Counted from the stretch's first letter, positions 44,666 through 53,464 are shown. The stretch: DNA of 64,000 bases from Rhodoferax bucti (GCF_005876985.1 NZ_VAHD01000002.1:124001-188000), one strand, 5' to 3'. The notes: generated from the letters alone by a model not told the origin. Numbers and translations are program-made.

Positions 44666-47154
44666 GATACATCGGAATCGACCTCGGCACGACCAACAGC
44701 GCGATCTGCTCCTATGACGGCGAAGCGGTCCGGCTGTACAAGAGCCCCGACCAGAACGATGTAACACCGTCGGCGATCTTCATCGATCGTCGAGGAAATA
44801 AGTACCTCGGCAAACGGGCCTACGACAGCGCAGCAAAGAATCCGGACAACGCCGCAACAAAGTTCAAGCGAATGATGGGCACGAGCACGCCCGTCAAGCT
44901 GAGTGCCGTAAACATAACGATGACGCCGGAGGAGTGCTCTGCGGAGATCCTCAAGCTGTGCTTCGGCTACCTACCCGAAGAGATCCGCAATGGGGGTGCA
45001 ACGGGAACGGTCATCACGGTTCCTGCCGCATTCAACCAGATGCAGAAGGACGCAACGCTTGCTGCTGCCGAGATGGCGGGCCTGGGGAGCGTTGCACTTA
45101 TGCAGGAGCCGGTGGCGGCGGTAATGTGCGTGATGAAGCAGCGCAAGGGCGACGGCGTTTTCCTGGTCTTCGATCTGGGCGGCGGCACGCTAGATATTGC
45201 GATTGCCGAAAGCATCAGTGGTCGGGTGAGCTTGCTCGCTCACGGTGGCGTCGCCATGTGTGGCGGCACTGACTTTGACCGCTCCATTCTCGATAACGTC
45301 GTGAAACCCTGGCTCTTCGAGAATTTCGACCTTCCTGAGGACTTAACTACATCGACCAAGTACAAATCCCTGCTGCGGATGTGCCTGTGGTCCGCTGAGA
45401 AGGCGAAGATCGAGCTATCTGCCAAGGAAGAGTCGGTTATCAGCCTGACTGAGTCCGATCTCGGGGTGAGTGACGAATCAGGCGCAGAGATCTACGTCGA
45501 CATCCCTTTCACACGGAAGCAGTTGGACGCGTTGATCGCCCCGAAGGTTGATGAGGCTATTCAGTCGGCTCGCGACACCCTAGAGAAGGCTGGCCTCAGC
45601 GCACACGACGTCGAACGCATGGTGTTCGTAGGCGGACCAACCCAGTACAAGCCCCTACGCGACAAGGTTGCCTTCGAACTTGGGATCGCACCGTCGACCG
45701 ACGTCAACCCGATGACTGCTGTGGCGGAAGGCGCCGCCGTATTCGCGGAATCCATCGACTGGAAGTCCCAGAGTCGTGGTCGCAAGAGCAGCCGGGGTGC
45801 CCTGAGTGCGGGCGGCGCACTCGATCTGGCCTTCAATTACATCGCTCGGACACCGGACTCCAGGGCTAAGGTGGTCGTCAAGGTCGGCGGTACGGCCGCC
45901 GCCGGTGCAGAGTTTCAGATCGACAGTCTCGATACGGGGTGGTCCTCGGGGCGCCTTGCGCTGAAGGACGGAGCGTCGGTCGATCTGACGCTTTCCAAGC
46001 CCGGCGAAAACACCTTCAAGGTGTTCGTGTTCGACTCCAAGGGCGGCCCGGTCGCACTCAAGGAAGACAAGATCGTCATCGCAAGGACCGCCGCGAGCAT
46101 TGATGCGATTCCAGCGTCTCACTCGATCGGAATTGAGGCGAGGGAAAAGCTCGGCGGGCGCTTGGTGCTCGACTATCTGGTGCGTGAAGGCGACCAACTT
46201 CCCAAGAAGGGGAAGAAGACCTTCAAGGCCGAGGAGTCCCTGCGTGCCGGTAGCACGGGGTCGATCAAGTTCAAGCTGTGGGAAGGTGAGATCGCCGACC
46301 CCGTTAACGACAACCGATTCATCGGTATGTTTGAGATCAAAGCCTCGGACTTTGACGATGGTGTCATCGCCGCAGGCGCGGAGTTAGTCCTGGAGTACGA
46401 AATCCTCGACTCAGGCAACATCGTGATGGAAGTCTCTGTGCCCTCGATCGGCGGATCCTTCCACAGCGGTCGCAACTTCTACTCTCGCCAAGACGGTCAG
46501 ATCGATTACTCCCAGGCGTCCAAGTTGGTCGAGGAGCAGTCGGAGCAAGCCAAGCAGCGTCTGGAGGAAATGGAGTCGAAGATTGACGACCCGAGGCTTG
46601 AGCAGGCGCGAGACAAACTCGAACAGGCTGAGTCCATCAAGTCAACAGAGACAGATCCGGAGACTGCGAAGCAGGCCATGGACAACGTGCAGGAAGCCAA
46701 GCGACTGCTTGCACTTGCTAGGAAGGATCACCTCAAGGAAATCCGGCAGATGGAGCTGGGTAAGGCAGTGGACTTTTTTGACCGCTTAGTTCGTGAGCAC
46801 GCCAGGCCAACCGAGACTAACGCGTTTGACAACTTGGCTAAGACTGCCCAGCGCGCCATCGACAACAACAGTGGCGACTTTGAGGCCCATCTGGACGACC
46901 TGCGCAGCAAGAACTTCATGATCCTCTGGCGTCAAGACTGGTTCGTCATTGACCGCTTCAAATGGCTTTCGAAGGACTCCTACCTCTTCCCCGACGCAAG
47001 AGAGCACGCACAGCTTTCTAACCTTGGGGCCGAGGCTCTCATGGCCAATGACATCGACAAGCTGCGCACTGTCGTGGCACAAATGGATTCCATACGCATT
47101 GGATCCGGTGGTGACGATGAGATGATGGCTGGCGCCAACATCGTGCGGAGCTAA
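44662..47154 (+). CDS. Divergent Hsp70 chaperone with extra C-terminal domains
   Basis: 830 residues. The N-terminal ATPase domain (1-365) has IGIDLGTTNSAI, VFDLGGGTLDIAI (168-182) and VFVGGPTQYKPLRDKV (321-336). The canonical DnaK linker and VTPLSLG segment are absent. Instead there is LSAGGALDLAFNYI, then a beta-rich insert (395-480) and a second beta region (about 490-615) with GDQLPKKGKKTF resembling the substrate-binding sandwich. A long charged helical region (620-830) follows instead of a DnaK lid. It is longer than DnaK (about 640). Second gene of a GrpE-like/Hsp70/AAA+/membrane/J-like operon in an island. Confidence 0.92.
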   Translation: MRYIGIDLGTTNSAICSYDGEAVRLYKSPDQNDVTPSAIFIDRRGNKYLGKRAYDSAAKNPDNAATKFKRMMGTSTPVKLSAVNITMTPEECSAEILKLCFGYLPEEIRNGGATGTVITVPAAFNQMQKDATLAAAEMAGLGSVALMQEPVAAVMCVMKQRKGDGVFLVFDLGGGTLDIAIAESISGRVSLLAHGGVAMCGGTDFDRSILDNVVKPWLFENFDLPEDLTTSTKYKSLLRMCLWSAEKAKIELSAKEESVISLTESDLGVSDESGAEIYVDIPFTRKQLDALIAPKVDEAIQSARDTLEKAGLSAHDVERMVFVGGPTQYKPLRDKVAFELGIAPSTDVNPMTAVAEGAAVFAESIDWKSQSRGRKSSRGALSAGGALDLAFNYIARTPDSRAKVVVKVGGTAAAGAEFQIDSLDTGWSSGRLALKDGASVDLTLSKPGENTFKVFVFDSKGGPVALKEDKIVIARTAASIDAIPASHSIGIEAREKLGGRLVLDYLVREGDQLPKKGKKTFKAEESLRAGSTGSIKFKLWEGEIADPVNDNRFIGMFEIKASDFDDGVIAAGAELVLEYEILDSGNIVMEVSVPSIGGSFHSGRNFYSRQDGQIDYSQASKLVEEQSEQAKQRLEEMESKIDDPRLEQARDKLEQAESIKSTETDPETAKQAMDNVQEAKRLLALARKDHLKEIRQMELGKAVDFFDRLVREHARPTETNAFDNLAKTAQRAIDNNSGDFEAHLDDLRSKNFMILWRQDWFVIDRFKWLSKDSYLFPDAREHAQLSNLGAEALMANDIDKLRTVVAQMDSIRIGSGGDDEMMAGANIVRS

Positions 47155-47157
47155 GTC

Positions 47158-48600
47158 ATGGCAATTGACTCGTGGCTTCCAATTGGCTTCAAGCTGCCCG
47201 ACGGCGCCAAAACCCGAGTGGCGCTGTTTGAGGGGGCAAATTGGCAAATTTTGGAGACGCAAGGTGCCGGCCGAGCACTGGTCGCACTGGATGAACTGGC
47301 CAAGCGTTGGGTTGATTCCGGGATCGCCGACGACGGGCAGTTTGAAGCCTTCGACTATGGCGATCGCCGCTTGCGATCTATCTCCTGTGGGGCCACTCAA
47401 GTCTTGTGCCCTGTGACTGAAGGAAAGTCACCGGACACTAAGGCCGAGGCGCTGTCATTCGCAATGGCCTTCAAGGCAACTCGAACTGTCGATGGAGAGT
47501 CGCCCCTTCAGGATGCGCTCTACGTCGAGAAGATTAGCCGTCTCCTCCCCACATACAGCATTTCATCACGGACGGACGATGACGTTGTGTTGGGTTACTG
47601 GCTGACCGGAGGGGCACCGGTATCAGCGAAGGCTTTCAGGCGCCTACGCCAGACGATGAGTTGGCTGGGCGCCGGTCATTTGAAGGACGTAGTCCAAGCT
47701 GCCGGATTTGAGGTTGCCGAAGTCGTTCCTGCGACAAAGCGACGCACTGCACCTGATGAGAAAAAGCCAAATCCGGAGGAGCGGTCAAGAGAGCCTTCGA
47801 CAACTCCCACCAATGAGACTGACAGGCCTGCGGTGTTCGAGCTTGCAGGGCGTCCTGACTTGGCCGAGTTCTTCAACGAACACATAGTCGACATAGTTCA
47901 GAACCGTGACCGATACAAGGCGCTTGGGATCGAGTTCCCATCGGCTGTTGTGTTGCACGGGCCGCCGGGCTGTGGGAAGACCTTCGCTGTTGACCGTCTG
48001 GTCGACTTCCTAGGTTGGCCAAGTTTTCAGATTGATGCATCTAGTGTCGCGAGCCCCTACATCCACGAGACCAGCAAGAAGGTGGCAGAGGTCTTTGATA
48101 AGGCGATTCAGAACGCGCCGTCAGTCCTGGTTATCGATGAGATGGAGGCTTTCCTCGCCGACCGCGAGATGGGCAGCGGTCACCACCGTGTTGAAGAGGT
48201 CGCCGAGTTTCTGAGGCGGATTCCTGAGGCCGCCAAGAGCGATGTCTTAGTCGTTGCGATGACGAATCGGATCGAGATGATTGATCCTGCAATACTTCGT
48301 CGAGGGCGCTTCGATCACATTATCAAGGTCGACTTTGCCAGTGAAGTTGAGGTGCTGTCCCTGCTTGAGAAGCTCTTGTCCACGTTGCCGAAAGATCATT
48401 CGGTAGACCCACGACCCTTTGCAAGGGAAATGGCAGGCCGGCCCCTGTCCGATGTGACTTTCATCGTGCGCGAAGGCGCACGGCTGGCCGCGCGTGCTGG
48501 AAGGGACCAGCTGAATCAAGAGAGCCTGCTTGCCGCGATGGCCGCAACGCCAGCACGGGAGCGCGAGGGCGGAAGTCAGCGCCGCATAGGCTTCGTTTGA
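47158..48600 (+). CDS. AAA+ ATPase, Cdc48/FtsH-like
   Basis: 480 residues. The N-terminal 220 form an operon-specific domain of unknown type with a charged linker (195-223). The C-terminal AAA module has Walker A GPPGCGKT (268-275), Walker B SVLVIDEMEAF (322-332) and the second-region-of-homology MTNRIEMIDPAILRRGRFD with candidate arginine finger. No protease domain or transmembrane helix is present, so it would be an unfoldase or remodeller. Starts 3 bp after the Hsp70 stop. Confidence 0.9.
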   Translation: MAIDSWLPIGFKLPDGAKTRVALFEGANWQILETQGAGRALVALDELAKRWVDSGIADDGQFEAFDYGDRRLRSISCGATQVLCPVTEGKSPDTKAEALSFAMAFKATRTVDGESPLQDALYVEKISRLLPTYSISSRTDDDVVLGYWLTGGAPVSAKAFRRLRQTMSWLGAGHLKDVVQAAGFEVAEVVPATKRRTAPDEKKPNPEERSREPSTTPTNETDRPAVFELAGRPDLAEFFNEHIVDIVQNRDRYKALGIEFPSAVVLHGPPGCGKTFAVDRLVDFLGWPSFQIDASSVASPYIHETSKKVAEVFDKAIQNAPSVLVIDEMEAFLADREMGSGHHRVEEVAEFLRRIPEAAKSDVLVVAMTNRIEMIDPAILRRGRFDHIIKVDFASEVEVLSLLEKLLSTLPKDHSVDPRPFAREMAGRPLSDVTFIVREGARLAARAGRDQLNQESLLAAMAATPAREREGGSQRRIGFV

Positions 48601-48610
48601 GGGGCGGGAT

Positions 48611-50290
48611 GTGGGAAAAGGTACAGACGACCAAGATGGCAAGGACGGGACTAAAGGGTTCGCTGGCCTGTCGTCGTTGGTCTCAGATGTCGACGCTACC
48701 GTATCGGAAGTTGGCAGAACTGCAGAAGCGCCTTCGCGTGCGGCTGGTCGTGAGACGACTGGTGCGGCCGCGTCTCAAAATTCGTCACCTTCGTCGGAGC
48801 AGAATCCTGCCTATCAACCCCCACCGCAACCAAGCGGAGGTGGATCAACAGGGAAGTGGATTGCCGGCATCGCGGTAGTGGTTGGGTTGATCTGGCTCGC
48901 ATCGCTTTCAGACAAGCGCACCCCAAGCACATCGCCGACTTATACGCCGGCTCCGGAATCCCAGTCTGCGCCACCTACGACTCCAGCTTGGCAGCCGTCA
49001 ACGCCAGCTGTCCAGCAGTCCAATCGGCCCACAGAGGAGCCGCCTCCGGTGGGCAACGGTCTGAGCTTGTCGATGCCTCAGCTGCGATATTGCACAGCGG
49101 AAAACATCCGACTAGACGCGGCCAAGGTGGTTATCAGTAGCTACAGCGACACGGACATAGACCGATTCAACGCGCTCGTAGCGGACTACAACAGCCGATG
49201 CGGACAGTTCAGGTACAGGCGCGGCACCTTGGAAAACGCTCGGTCCGAGGTCGAGCAACACCGATCCGAGATAGAGGCGGAGGGCCGAGCAAGGTTCTCT
49301 CGCGCGTCTGCGCCAGTCGGCTCGACCAATCGTCTTCCTGAGATTCCGGTGGCGAAGCCGGACTTCACCGTTCAAGCAATACAGAGAAGGTTGAACAAGT
49401 TTGGCTATGACGCTGGCGAGGAGGATGGATTCGCTGGCGAACAGACGCGAGCAGCTATTTCAGCTTTCCAGCGCGACCAAAACATCCCGGTCGACGGAAC
49501 CCCCGGTCTGGAACTCTTGAAGCGCCTCTCGGAGCATCTGCCACCTGCGCAGAGCTCGGCTGCTACGAAGTCTGCAGTGCCAACGCCGGTACAACCCCCG
49601 ACGTTGCCTCCCAGCCAGGACATTCCAAGGCAGAGCGGAATCCCCGCAAATGCCGAGCTGGATTACACCGGGAAGAACTGGACATGCAAGAGGGGGTTTA
49701 AGCAGGTCGGCATTGGTTGCGAACGTGTCGATATGCCTGCAAATGCAGAGCTGGACTACACCGGAAAGGATTGGACCTGTAAACGGGGCTTTAAGCCACT
49801 CGGAACTGGTTGCGAACGTGTCGACATGCCTGCGAATGCCGAACTGGACTACACCGGGAAAGATTGGACCTGCAAGCGTGGCTTCAAACTAATCAGAGGT
49901 GGCTGCGAATCTGTTGACATGCCCGCAAATGCCGAACTGGACTACACCGGGAAAGATTGGACCTGCAAGCGTGGCTTCAAACTAATCAGAGGTGGCTGCG
50001 AACGTGTTGACATGCCTGCAAATGCAGAACTGGACTACACCGGAAAGGATTGGACCTGCAAACGGGGCTTTAAGCTACTCGGAGGCGGTTGCGAGCGCGT
50101 CGAGATACCCGTGAATGCCGAGTTGGATTACACCGGAAAGGACTGGACCTGCAAGCGAGGCTTTAAGCTACTCGGAGGCGGTTGCGAGCGCGTCGAGATA
50201 CCCGTGAATGCCGAGTTGGATTACACCGGAAAGGACTGGACCTGCAAGCGAGGCTTTAAGCAAGTCGGGGCCGGTTGTTCGCCCATTTAG
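48611..50290 (+). CDS. Membrane-anchored peptidoglycan-binding protein with seven Cys repeats
   Basis: 559 residues from a GTG. Order: hydrophilic cytoplasmic tail (1-80), one transmembrane helix (KWIAGIAVVVGLIWLASL, 82-99), Pro/Thr-rich spacer, a helical module (150-230, RYCTAENIRLDAAKVV ... FNALVADYNSRCGQFRYRRG), a PF01471-type peptidoglycan-binding domain (about 252-308), and seven 31-residue repeats (344-559) of form NAELDYTGKDWTCKRGFK...GGCERV with two Cys each. The helical module is one I associate with J-domain and chaperone-linked proteins. Topology puts the repeats outside the cytoplasm, linking the chaperone operon to the envelope. Confidence 0.85.
   Translation: MGKGTDDQDGKDGTKGFAGLSSLVSDVDATVSEVGRTAEAPSRAAGRETTGAAASQNSSPSSEQNPAYQPPPQPSGGGSTGKWIAGIAVVVGLIWLASLSDKRTPSTSPTYTPAPESQSAPPTTPAWQPSTPAVQQSNRPTEEPPPVGNGLSLSMPQLRYCTAENIRLDAAKVVISSYSDTDIDRFNALVADYNSRCGQFRYRRGTLENARSEVEQHRSEIEAEGRARFSRASAPVGSTNRLPEIPVAKPDFTVQAIQRRLNKFGYDAGEEDGFAGEQTRAAISAFQRDQNIPVDGTPGLELLKRLSEHLPPAQSSAATKSAVPTPVQPPTLPPSQDIPRQSGIPANAELDYTGKNWTCKRGFKQVGIGCERVDMPANAELDYTGKDWTCKRGFKPLGTGCERVDMPANAELDYTGKDWTCKRGFKLIRGGCESVDMPANAELDYTGKDWTCKRGFKLIRGGCERVDMPANAELDYTGKDWTCKRGFKLLGGGCERVEIPVNAELDYTGKDWTCKRGFKLLGGGCERVEIPVNAELDYTGKDWTCKRGFKQVGAGCSPI
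49640..50287 (+). repeat. Seven tandem 93-bp coding repeats
   Basis: Each unit encodes 31 residues beginning P-x-N-A-E-L-D-Y-T-G-K. Units 3 and 4, and units 5 and 6, are nearly identical at DNA level, including synonymous positions, while units 1 and 2 are more diverged. This is the pattern of recent duplication or gene conversion at the 3' end. Confidence 0.95.
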
Positions 50291-50361
50291 TCCGCGAGGC
50301 AAAGCAATATGAATACGAAAAACTCCTGCATGACACCGGACTTCCAAAAGGAGCGGTGAGG

Positions 50362-52020
50362 ATGAGCATGAAGTCCTCAAAGCTGCACGGCACCGCGTTC
50401 GCGCTACTCGGCGTAACCAGCAGGGACGATCGCCGCAAGATCGTCGATCAAGCTGAACACAAATCGCTTGAACTCAATCCCGACGACTGTCAGAAGGCGA
50501 GAAGCGACCTAACAAACCCCAGAAACCGATTGGTGGCTGAGATCGCTTGGCTGCCGGGCGTCTCCCCCCGTCGCGCTTCTCAATTGCTAGATGGCCTGCT
50601 CGTCGACGCCATGGCTGTTCGTGGTGAGACGGGTTTGCCAACGCTCGCTCATTGCAACCTCCTGGCCGCTGCATTCGAGGCGGTGCCAAGTTCCTATCCA
50701 CCGGAGGACCTGGCCGAGTTCATCCAAGAGCTTGCTGTGCTTGTCGACGACCTGAATGCAGATGAAGTGATCCGAGACATCAATGAGGATCGGACCATTT
50801 CTGGCTTTCCAGAGGTGAAGGCAGTTGATCAAGTTGAAGCTGAGTTGCTTGAACGGAAGCGATATTTCCGGTCCGCAATCAAGGATGCGCTGAATCGTTT
50901 GCCCCCAGAGGCCTTGCTCGCAGCGATCACCGCGGCTGTGGATGGTGCAACGTGTGGGGGTGAGGATCATGCACCAGAGCTCATCGATGAGTTGGTCGAT
51001 GGGTACGCGATTGAGGTGCAAAGCGTCCTTGAGAACGAGGCGGCAACCGTAAACAAGCTCATCGAGTCAGTCCGACGAGTAGCAAGCGGTGGTGAATCCG
51101 CGACGGCGCCGTTGATTGACAAGTTGGAGCGTGTGGCCAGGAACTGGGATCGCTTCGCTCAGCCCATTCAATTGAGCGCGAAGGCACGCGGCATTGACCA
51201 CGATGCCAGCAATACGTTGGCTTACGCGATCAGAAGTCTGGCCATCGACCTGTTCAATGAGCACGACCAGATCAATCAGTCCAGAAGACTTACAAGGTTG
51301 CTCGGGGAAATATTTGCTGAGTTGCCGGAGTTTGCTGAAAGGGTTGAGCAGGATGCCAGTGCGCTCTCAGAAATTCAATCCAAGCGAACAGTTGCGGAGG
51401 CGCAATCTAAGGCCAGAGAAGCCGAGTGGGCTCGTGCTATTTCGTTTTCCGCTGACGTGGGGGTTGTCTTCAAGGATTCATTATCGATTTCTGTCGATGG
51501 AATTAACTGGAAAGGGGTGCGGTACCCACTTGATTCCATTACTGCTGTGCGCTGGGGCGCAGTGCGTAACTCGGTCAATGGCATTCCTACAGGTACGGAC
51601 TATGAAATTGCTTTTGCGAGTCGATCAGGTGCAACTTCAATTAGTCTCCGGAAGGAAGCCACGTACTCAGGATTCATTGAGGCCCTGTGGAGGGCTGTTT
51701 GTGTACGGCTCATGATTGAAATGAGTGAGGCGCTGGAGGCAGGGAAAGCTCTTCACTTTGGCAACATGATCGTTGAGGATCGATGTGTAACTCTTGAGAA
51801 GCACAAGTTTCTGGGGGCTAATGAAAAAGTGCGTCTCTCATGGAGTGATGTGCAAGTTTGGAGTTCCAATGGCGAGTTTGTTATTGGTTCTAAAGCTGAC
51901 AAGAAGACGTATGGATCAGGGTCATACAAAGATCACTGGAATATTCATCTCTTAGATCATGTCGTTCGATCAGGCTTCAAAAAGGGCGTAGACAGGTTGA
52001 GCGACTACTTCAAGTCCTGA
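50362..52020 (+). CDS. J-like protein without HPD, PH-like C-terminus
   Basis: 552 residues from the ATG at 50362 (GGTGAGG upstream); the frame opens earlier at 50275, overlapping the previous gene. The N-terminus GTAFALLGVTSRDDRRKIVDQAEHKSLELN...ARSDLTNPRNRLVAEIAWLPG has the hydrophobic spacing of a J domain, but the loop between helices lacks His-Pro-Asp. The middle is helical. The C-terminal 190 residues (from DVGVVFKDSLSISVDGINWKGVRYPLDSITAVRWG) look like two PH-like beta domains. Base composition becomes noticeably AT-richer in the last 600 bp. Proposed as the co-chaperone of the operon Hsp70. Confidence 0.7.
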   Translation: MSMKSSKLHGTAFALLGVTSRDDRRKIVDQAEHKSLELNPDDCQKARSDLTNPRNRLVAEIAWLPGVSPRRASQLLDGLLVDAMAVRGETGLPTLAHCNLLAAAFEAVPSSYPPEDLAEFIQELAVLVDDLNADEVIRDINEDRTISGFPEVKAVDQVEAELLERKRYFRSAIKDALNRLPPEALLAAITAAVDGATCGGEDHAPELIDELVDGYAIEVQSVLENEAATVNKLIESVRRVASGGESATAPLIDKLERVARNWDRFAQPIQLSAKARGIDHDASNTLAYAIRSLAIDLFNEHDQINQSRRLTRLLGEIFAELPEFAERVEQDASALSEIQSKRTVAEAQSKAREAEWARAISFSADVGVVFKDSLSISVDGINWKGVRYPLDSITAVRWGAVRNSVNGIPTGTDYEIAFASRSGATSISLRKEATYSGFIEALWRAVCVRLMIEMSEALEAGKALHFGNMIVEDRCVTLEKHKFLGANEKVRLSWSDVQVWSSNGEFVIGSKADKKTYGSGSYKDHWNIHLLDHVVRSGFKKGVDRLSDYFKS

Positions 52021-52170
52021 GGGTTGACGCTCGACCTGAATGAAGATAGGGGATTGGCATACGGTTTAAGCGCCTTGCTCGCACTTTTGCCCTCCAGCCT
52101 CAGAGGTGTAATCCTGTCGGATCACCGTGCAGACCGCCGTGGCGGTCCACCGACCGCCACCGGACTGACC
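52021..52170. other. Short gene-free interval after the chaperone operon
   Basis: 150 bp between convergent genes. AGACCGCCGTGGCGGTCC and nearby ACCGACCGCCACCGG are G+C-rich palindromic stretches around 52130-52165 that could act as a transcription stop, though no T-run follows. Confidence 0.35.
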
Positions 52171-52416
52171 TTACTTCTTGGCGCGGGAGAACTGCCAAGC
52201 GGTGTCGAAGGGCAGGCTCTTGCGAATCCCCGGCAGAGGGTCGTAGGGATAAGGGAACGCGCGGATGCGGCCTTGAACGACCACGCTGCCGGTGTCGTAG
52301 ACGTTGACGATGAGGCCGCACCAGAGGTCAAAGCGGGTGTAGTTACCCATCCGCACTTGGTTGTTGATGAAGACCCGGTTTGCCTTGAAGCGGCGTTCGA
52401 TGGTCTGAGCTTGCAT
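52171..52416 (-). CDS. Small conserved-looking island protein
   Basis: 81 residues, preceded by a strong AGGAG ribosome binding site 8 bp before the ATG. Beta-rich and aromatic (VRMGNYTRFDLWCGLIVNVYDTGSVVVQGRIRAFPYPYDPLPGIRK). No family recognised. Sits between the chaperone operon and the MazE-like gene. The clear RBS and the lack of competing frames argue that it is translated. Confidence 0.6.
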   Translation of the reverse strand: MQAQTIERRFKANRVFINNQVRMGNYTRFDLWCGLIVNVYDTGSVVVQGRIRAFPYPYDPLPGIRKSLPFDTAWQFSRAKK

Positions 52417-52558
52417 GGTGGATTGCTCCTGGTTGATGCGGGAAATTCCGCCCGGAGCCTTTACAAGACAGCACTACAAAGACAGAAGCATGGTTAGCAA
52501 GGGCACCTGCTGCCAATTTGCAATAGCCAATGTGTATCAATGAAGTGAGTGCAACACC

Positions 52559-52798
52559 ATGCCAAGCAAGCTGTCGAAATGGGGTAATTCGCTCGGTGTT
52601 CGAGTGCCGAGCCATATTGCCGAGCGGGCCGGTCTGCAATGCGGCGACCAGCTCTACATCCGTCTGCTCGATTCGGGCGACATTCTGGTGAGGGCGGCTC
52701 GTCAGGGCGCGGTCCCACCGGGCTACGCCGTCCCGAATGGCAGCGCGCCCACCCCTGACGCCAAGTCGTCCGATGACGACAGCTGGGATGTGTGGTGA
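52559..52798 (+). CDS. AbrB/MazE-family DNA-binding protein
   Basis: 79 residues with the swapped-hairpin signature SKWGNSLGVRVPSHIAERAGLQCGDQLYIRLL at the N-terminus, as in MazE antitoxins. The usual MazF or PemK toxin is not next to it. The reading frame after its stop stays open for 49 codons and looks coding but has no start. So it may be an orphan antitoxin, an element regulator or the survivor of a decayed pair. Confidence 0.85.
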   Translation: MPSKLSKWGNSLGVRVPSHIAERAGLQCGDQLYIRLLDSGDILVRAARQGAVPPGYAVPNGSAPTPDAKSSDDDSWDVW

Positions 52799-52939
52799 TT
52801 TCTGGTTCGTCTGAAGCGAAGTCACACCGAGATTGCGGCCGGTTTCGCCCCGCGCTACTGTGACGACGCGGCGGTGGCTGACTTCAACTGGTCAGCCGCG
52901 CCGCGCAAGCAAATCTGCCGACCGCTGCCGGTCATCGCC

Positions 52940-52969
52940 AAGGGCTGAGACGTTTTGTCTCAGCCCTTT
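52940..52969 (+). terminator. Stem-loop, probable terminator
   Basis: AAGGGCTGAGAC (52940-52951) and GTCTCAGCCCTT (52957-52968) form a perfect 12-bp stem with loop GTTTT. Only a short T-run follows, so termination efficiency is uncertain. Confidence 0.6.
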
Positions 52970-53017
52970 GTCGTTTCTGGCGGGCAGGTTGGCGCAACCC
53001 CATCTGAAGGAAACCCC

Positions 53018-53380
53018 ATGTCTCAAAAATCCGCCATGCCTCCCAAGGCAGGCCCTGCATCGCCCAACGATCCACTGCCCATCGCCATCCACCCGCCCGT
53101 GCTCTTCGAGTTGGGCGATGTCGTCGCCACGCCGCCCGCGCTGCGATTGATCGAAAAGCGCGGTGGGAACGTCCTCGACTTGCTGCGCCGTCACCAGCGG
53201 TGCGAGTGGGACGCCATGTGCGCGGAGGATCGCAATGCCAACTGGCAGGCTGTTTTGTCTGGTGAATCACGCATCTTCTCGTTGTTCGACATTGGCAAGG
53301 AAGGCGACCCGGCGGTCGTGTGGGTCATCACCGAGTGGGACCGGTCGGTCACCACGGTGCTGCTGCCCAGCTGCTACTAA
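53018..53380 (+). CDS. Plasmid/island-associated protein of unknown function
   Basis: 120 residues from the ATG at 53018 (GAAGGAAACCCC upstream). The body ALRLIEKRGGNVLDLLRRHQRCEWDAMCAEDRNAN ... SRIFSLFDIGKEGDPAVVWVITEWDRSVTTVLLPSCY resembles small proteins common on plasmids and islands. In my memory these are sometimes mislabelled as type I restriction subunits. I see no restriction or methylase motif. Function not known. Confidence 0.7.
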   Translation: MSQKSAMPPKAGPASPNDPLPIAIHPPVLFELGDVVATPPALRLIEKRGGNVLDLLRRHQRCEWDAMCAEDRNANWQAVLSGESRIFSLFDIGKEGDPAVVWVITEWDRSVTTVLLPSCY

Positions 53381-53432
53381 CCCCAAATCACCGTCCGCAG
53401 GCCGCAGCGCAAAGTTGCGGCCAGCTCATTCC

Positions 53433-53464
53433 GCCGTGCCGCGCTCGCGCCGCACGGCTTTTTT
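53433..53464 (+). terminator. Intrinsic terminator before the second recombinase
   Basis: GCCGTGC (53433-53439) pairs with GCACGGC (53452-53458), followed by six T. A second hairpin (GGCCGCA/TGCGGCC) lies just upstream at about 53400-53422. Confidence 0.8.

Noticed and set aside
49640-50287. Tandem repeats as a CRISPR array
   Set aside because: Units are contiguous 93-bp in-frame coding repeats with no unique spacers, and the translation is a regular Cys-containing module.
53018-53380. Type I restriction subunit
   Set aside because: Similar small plasmid proteins carry this label, but there is no methylase, helicase or specificity motif in 120 residues.
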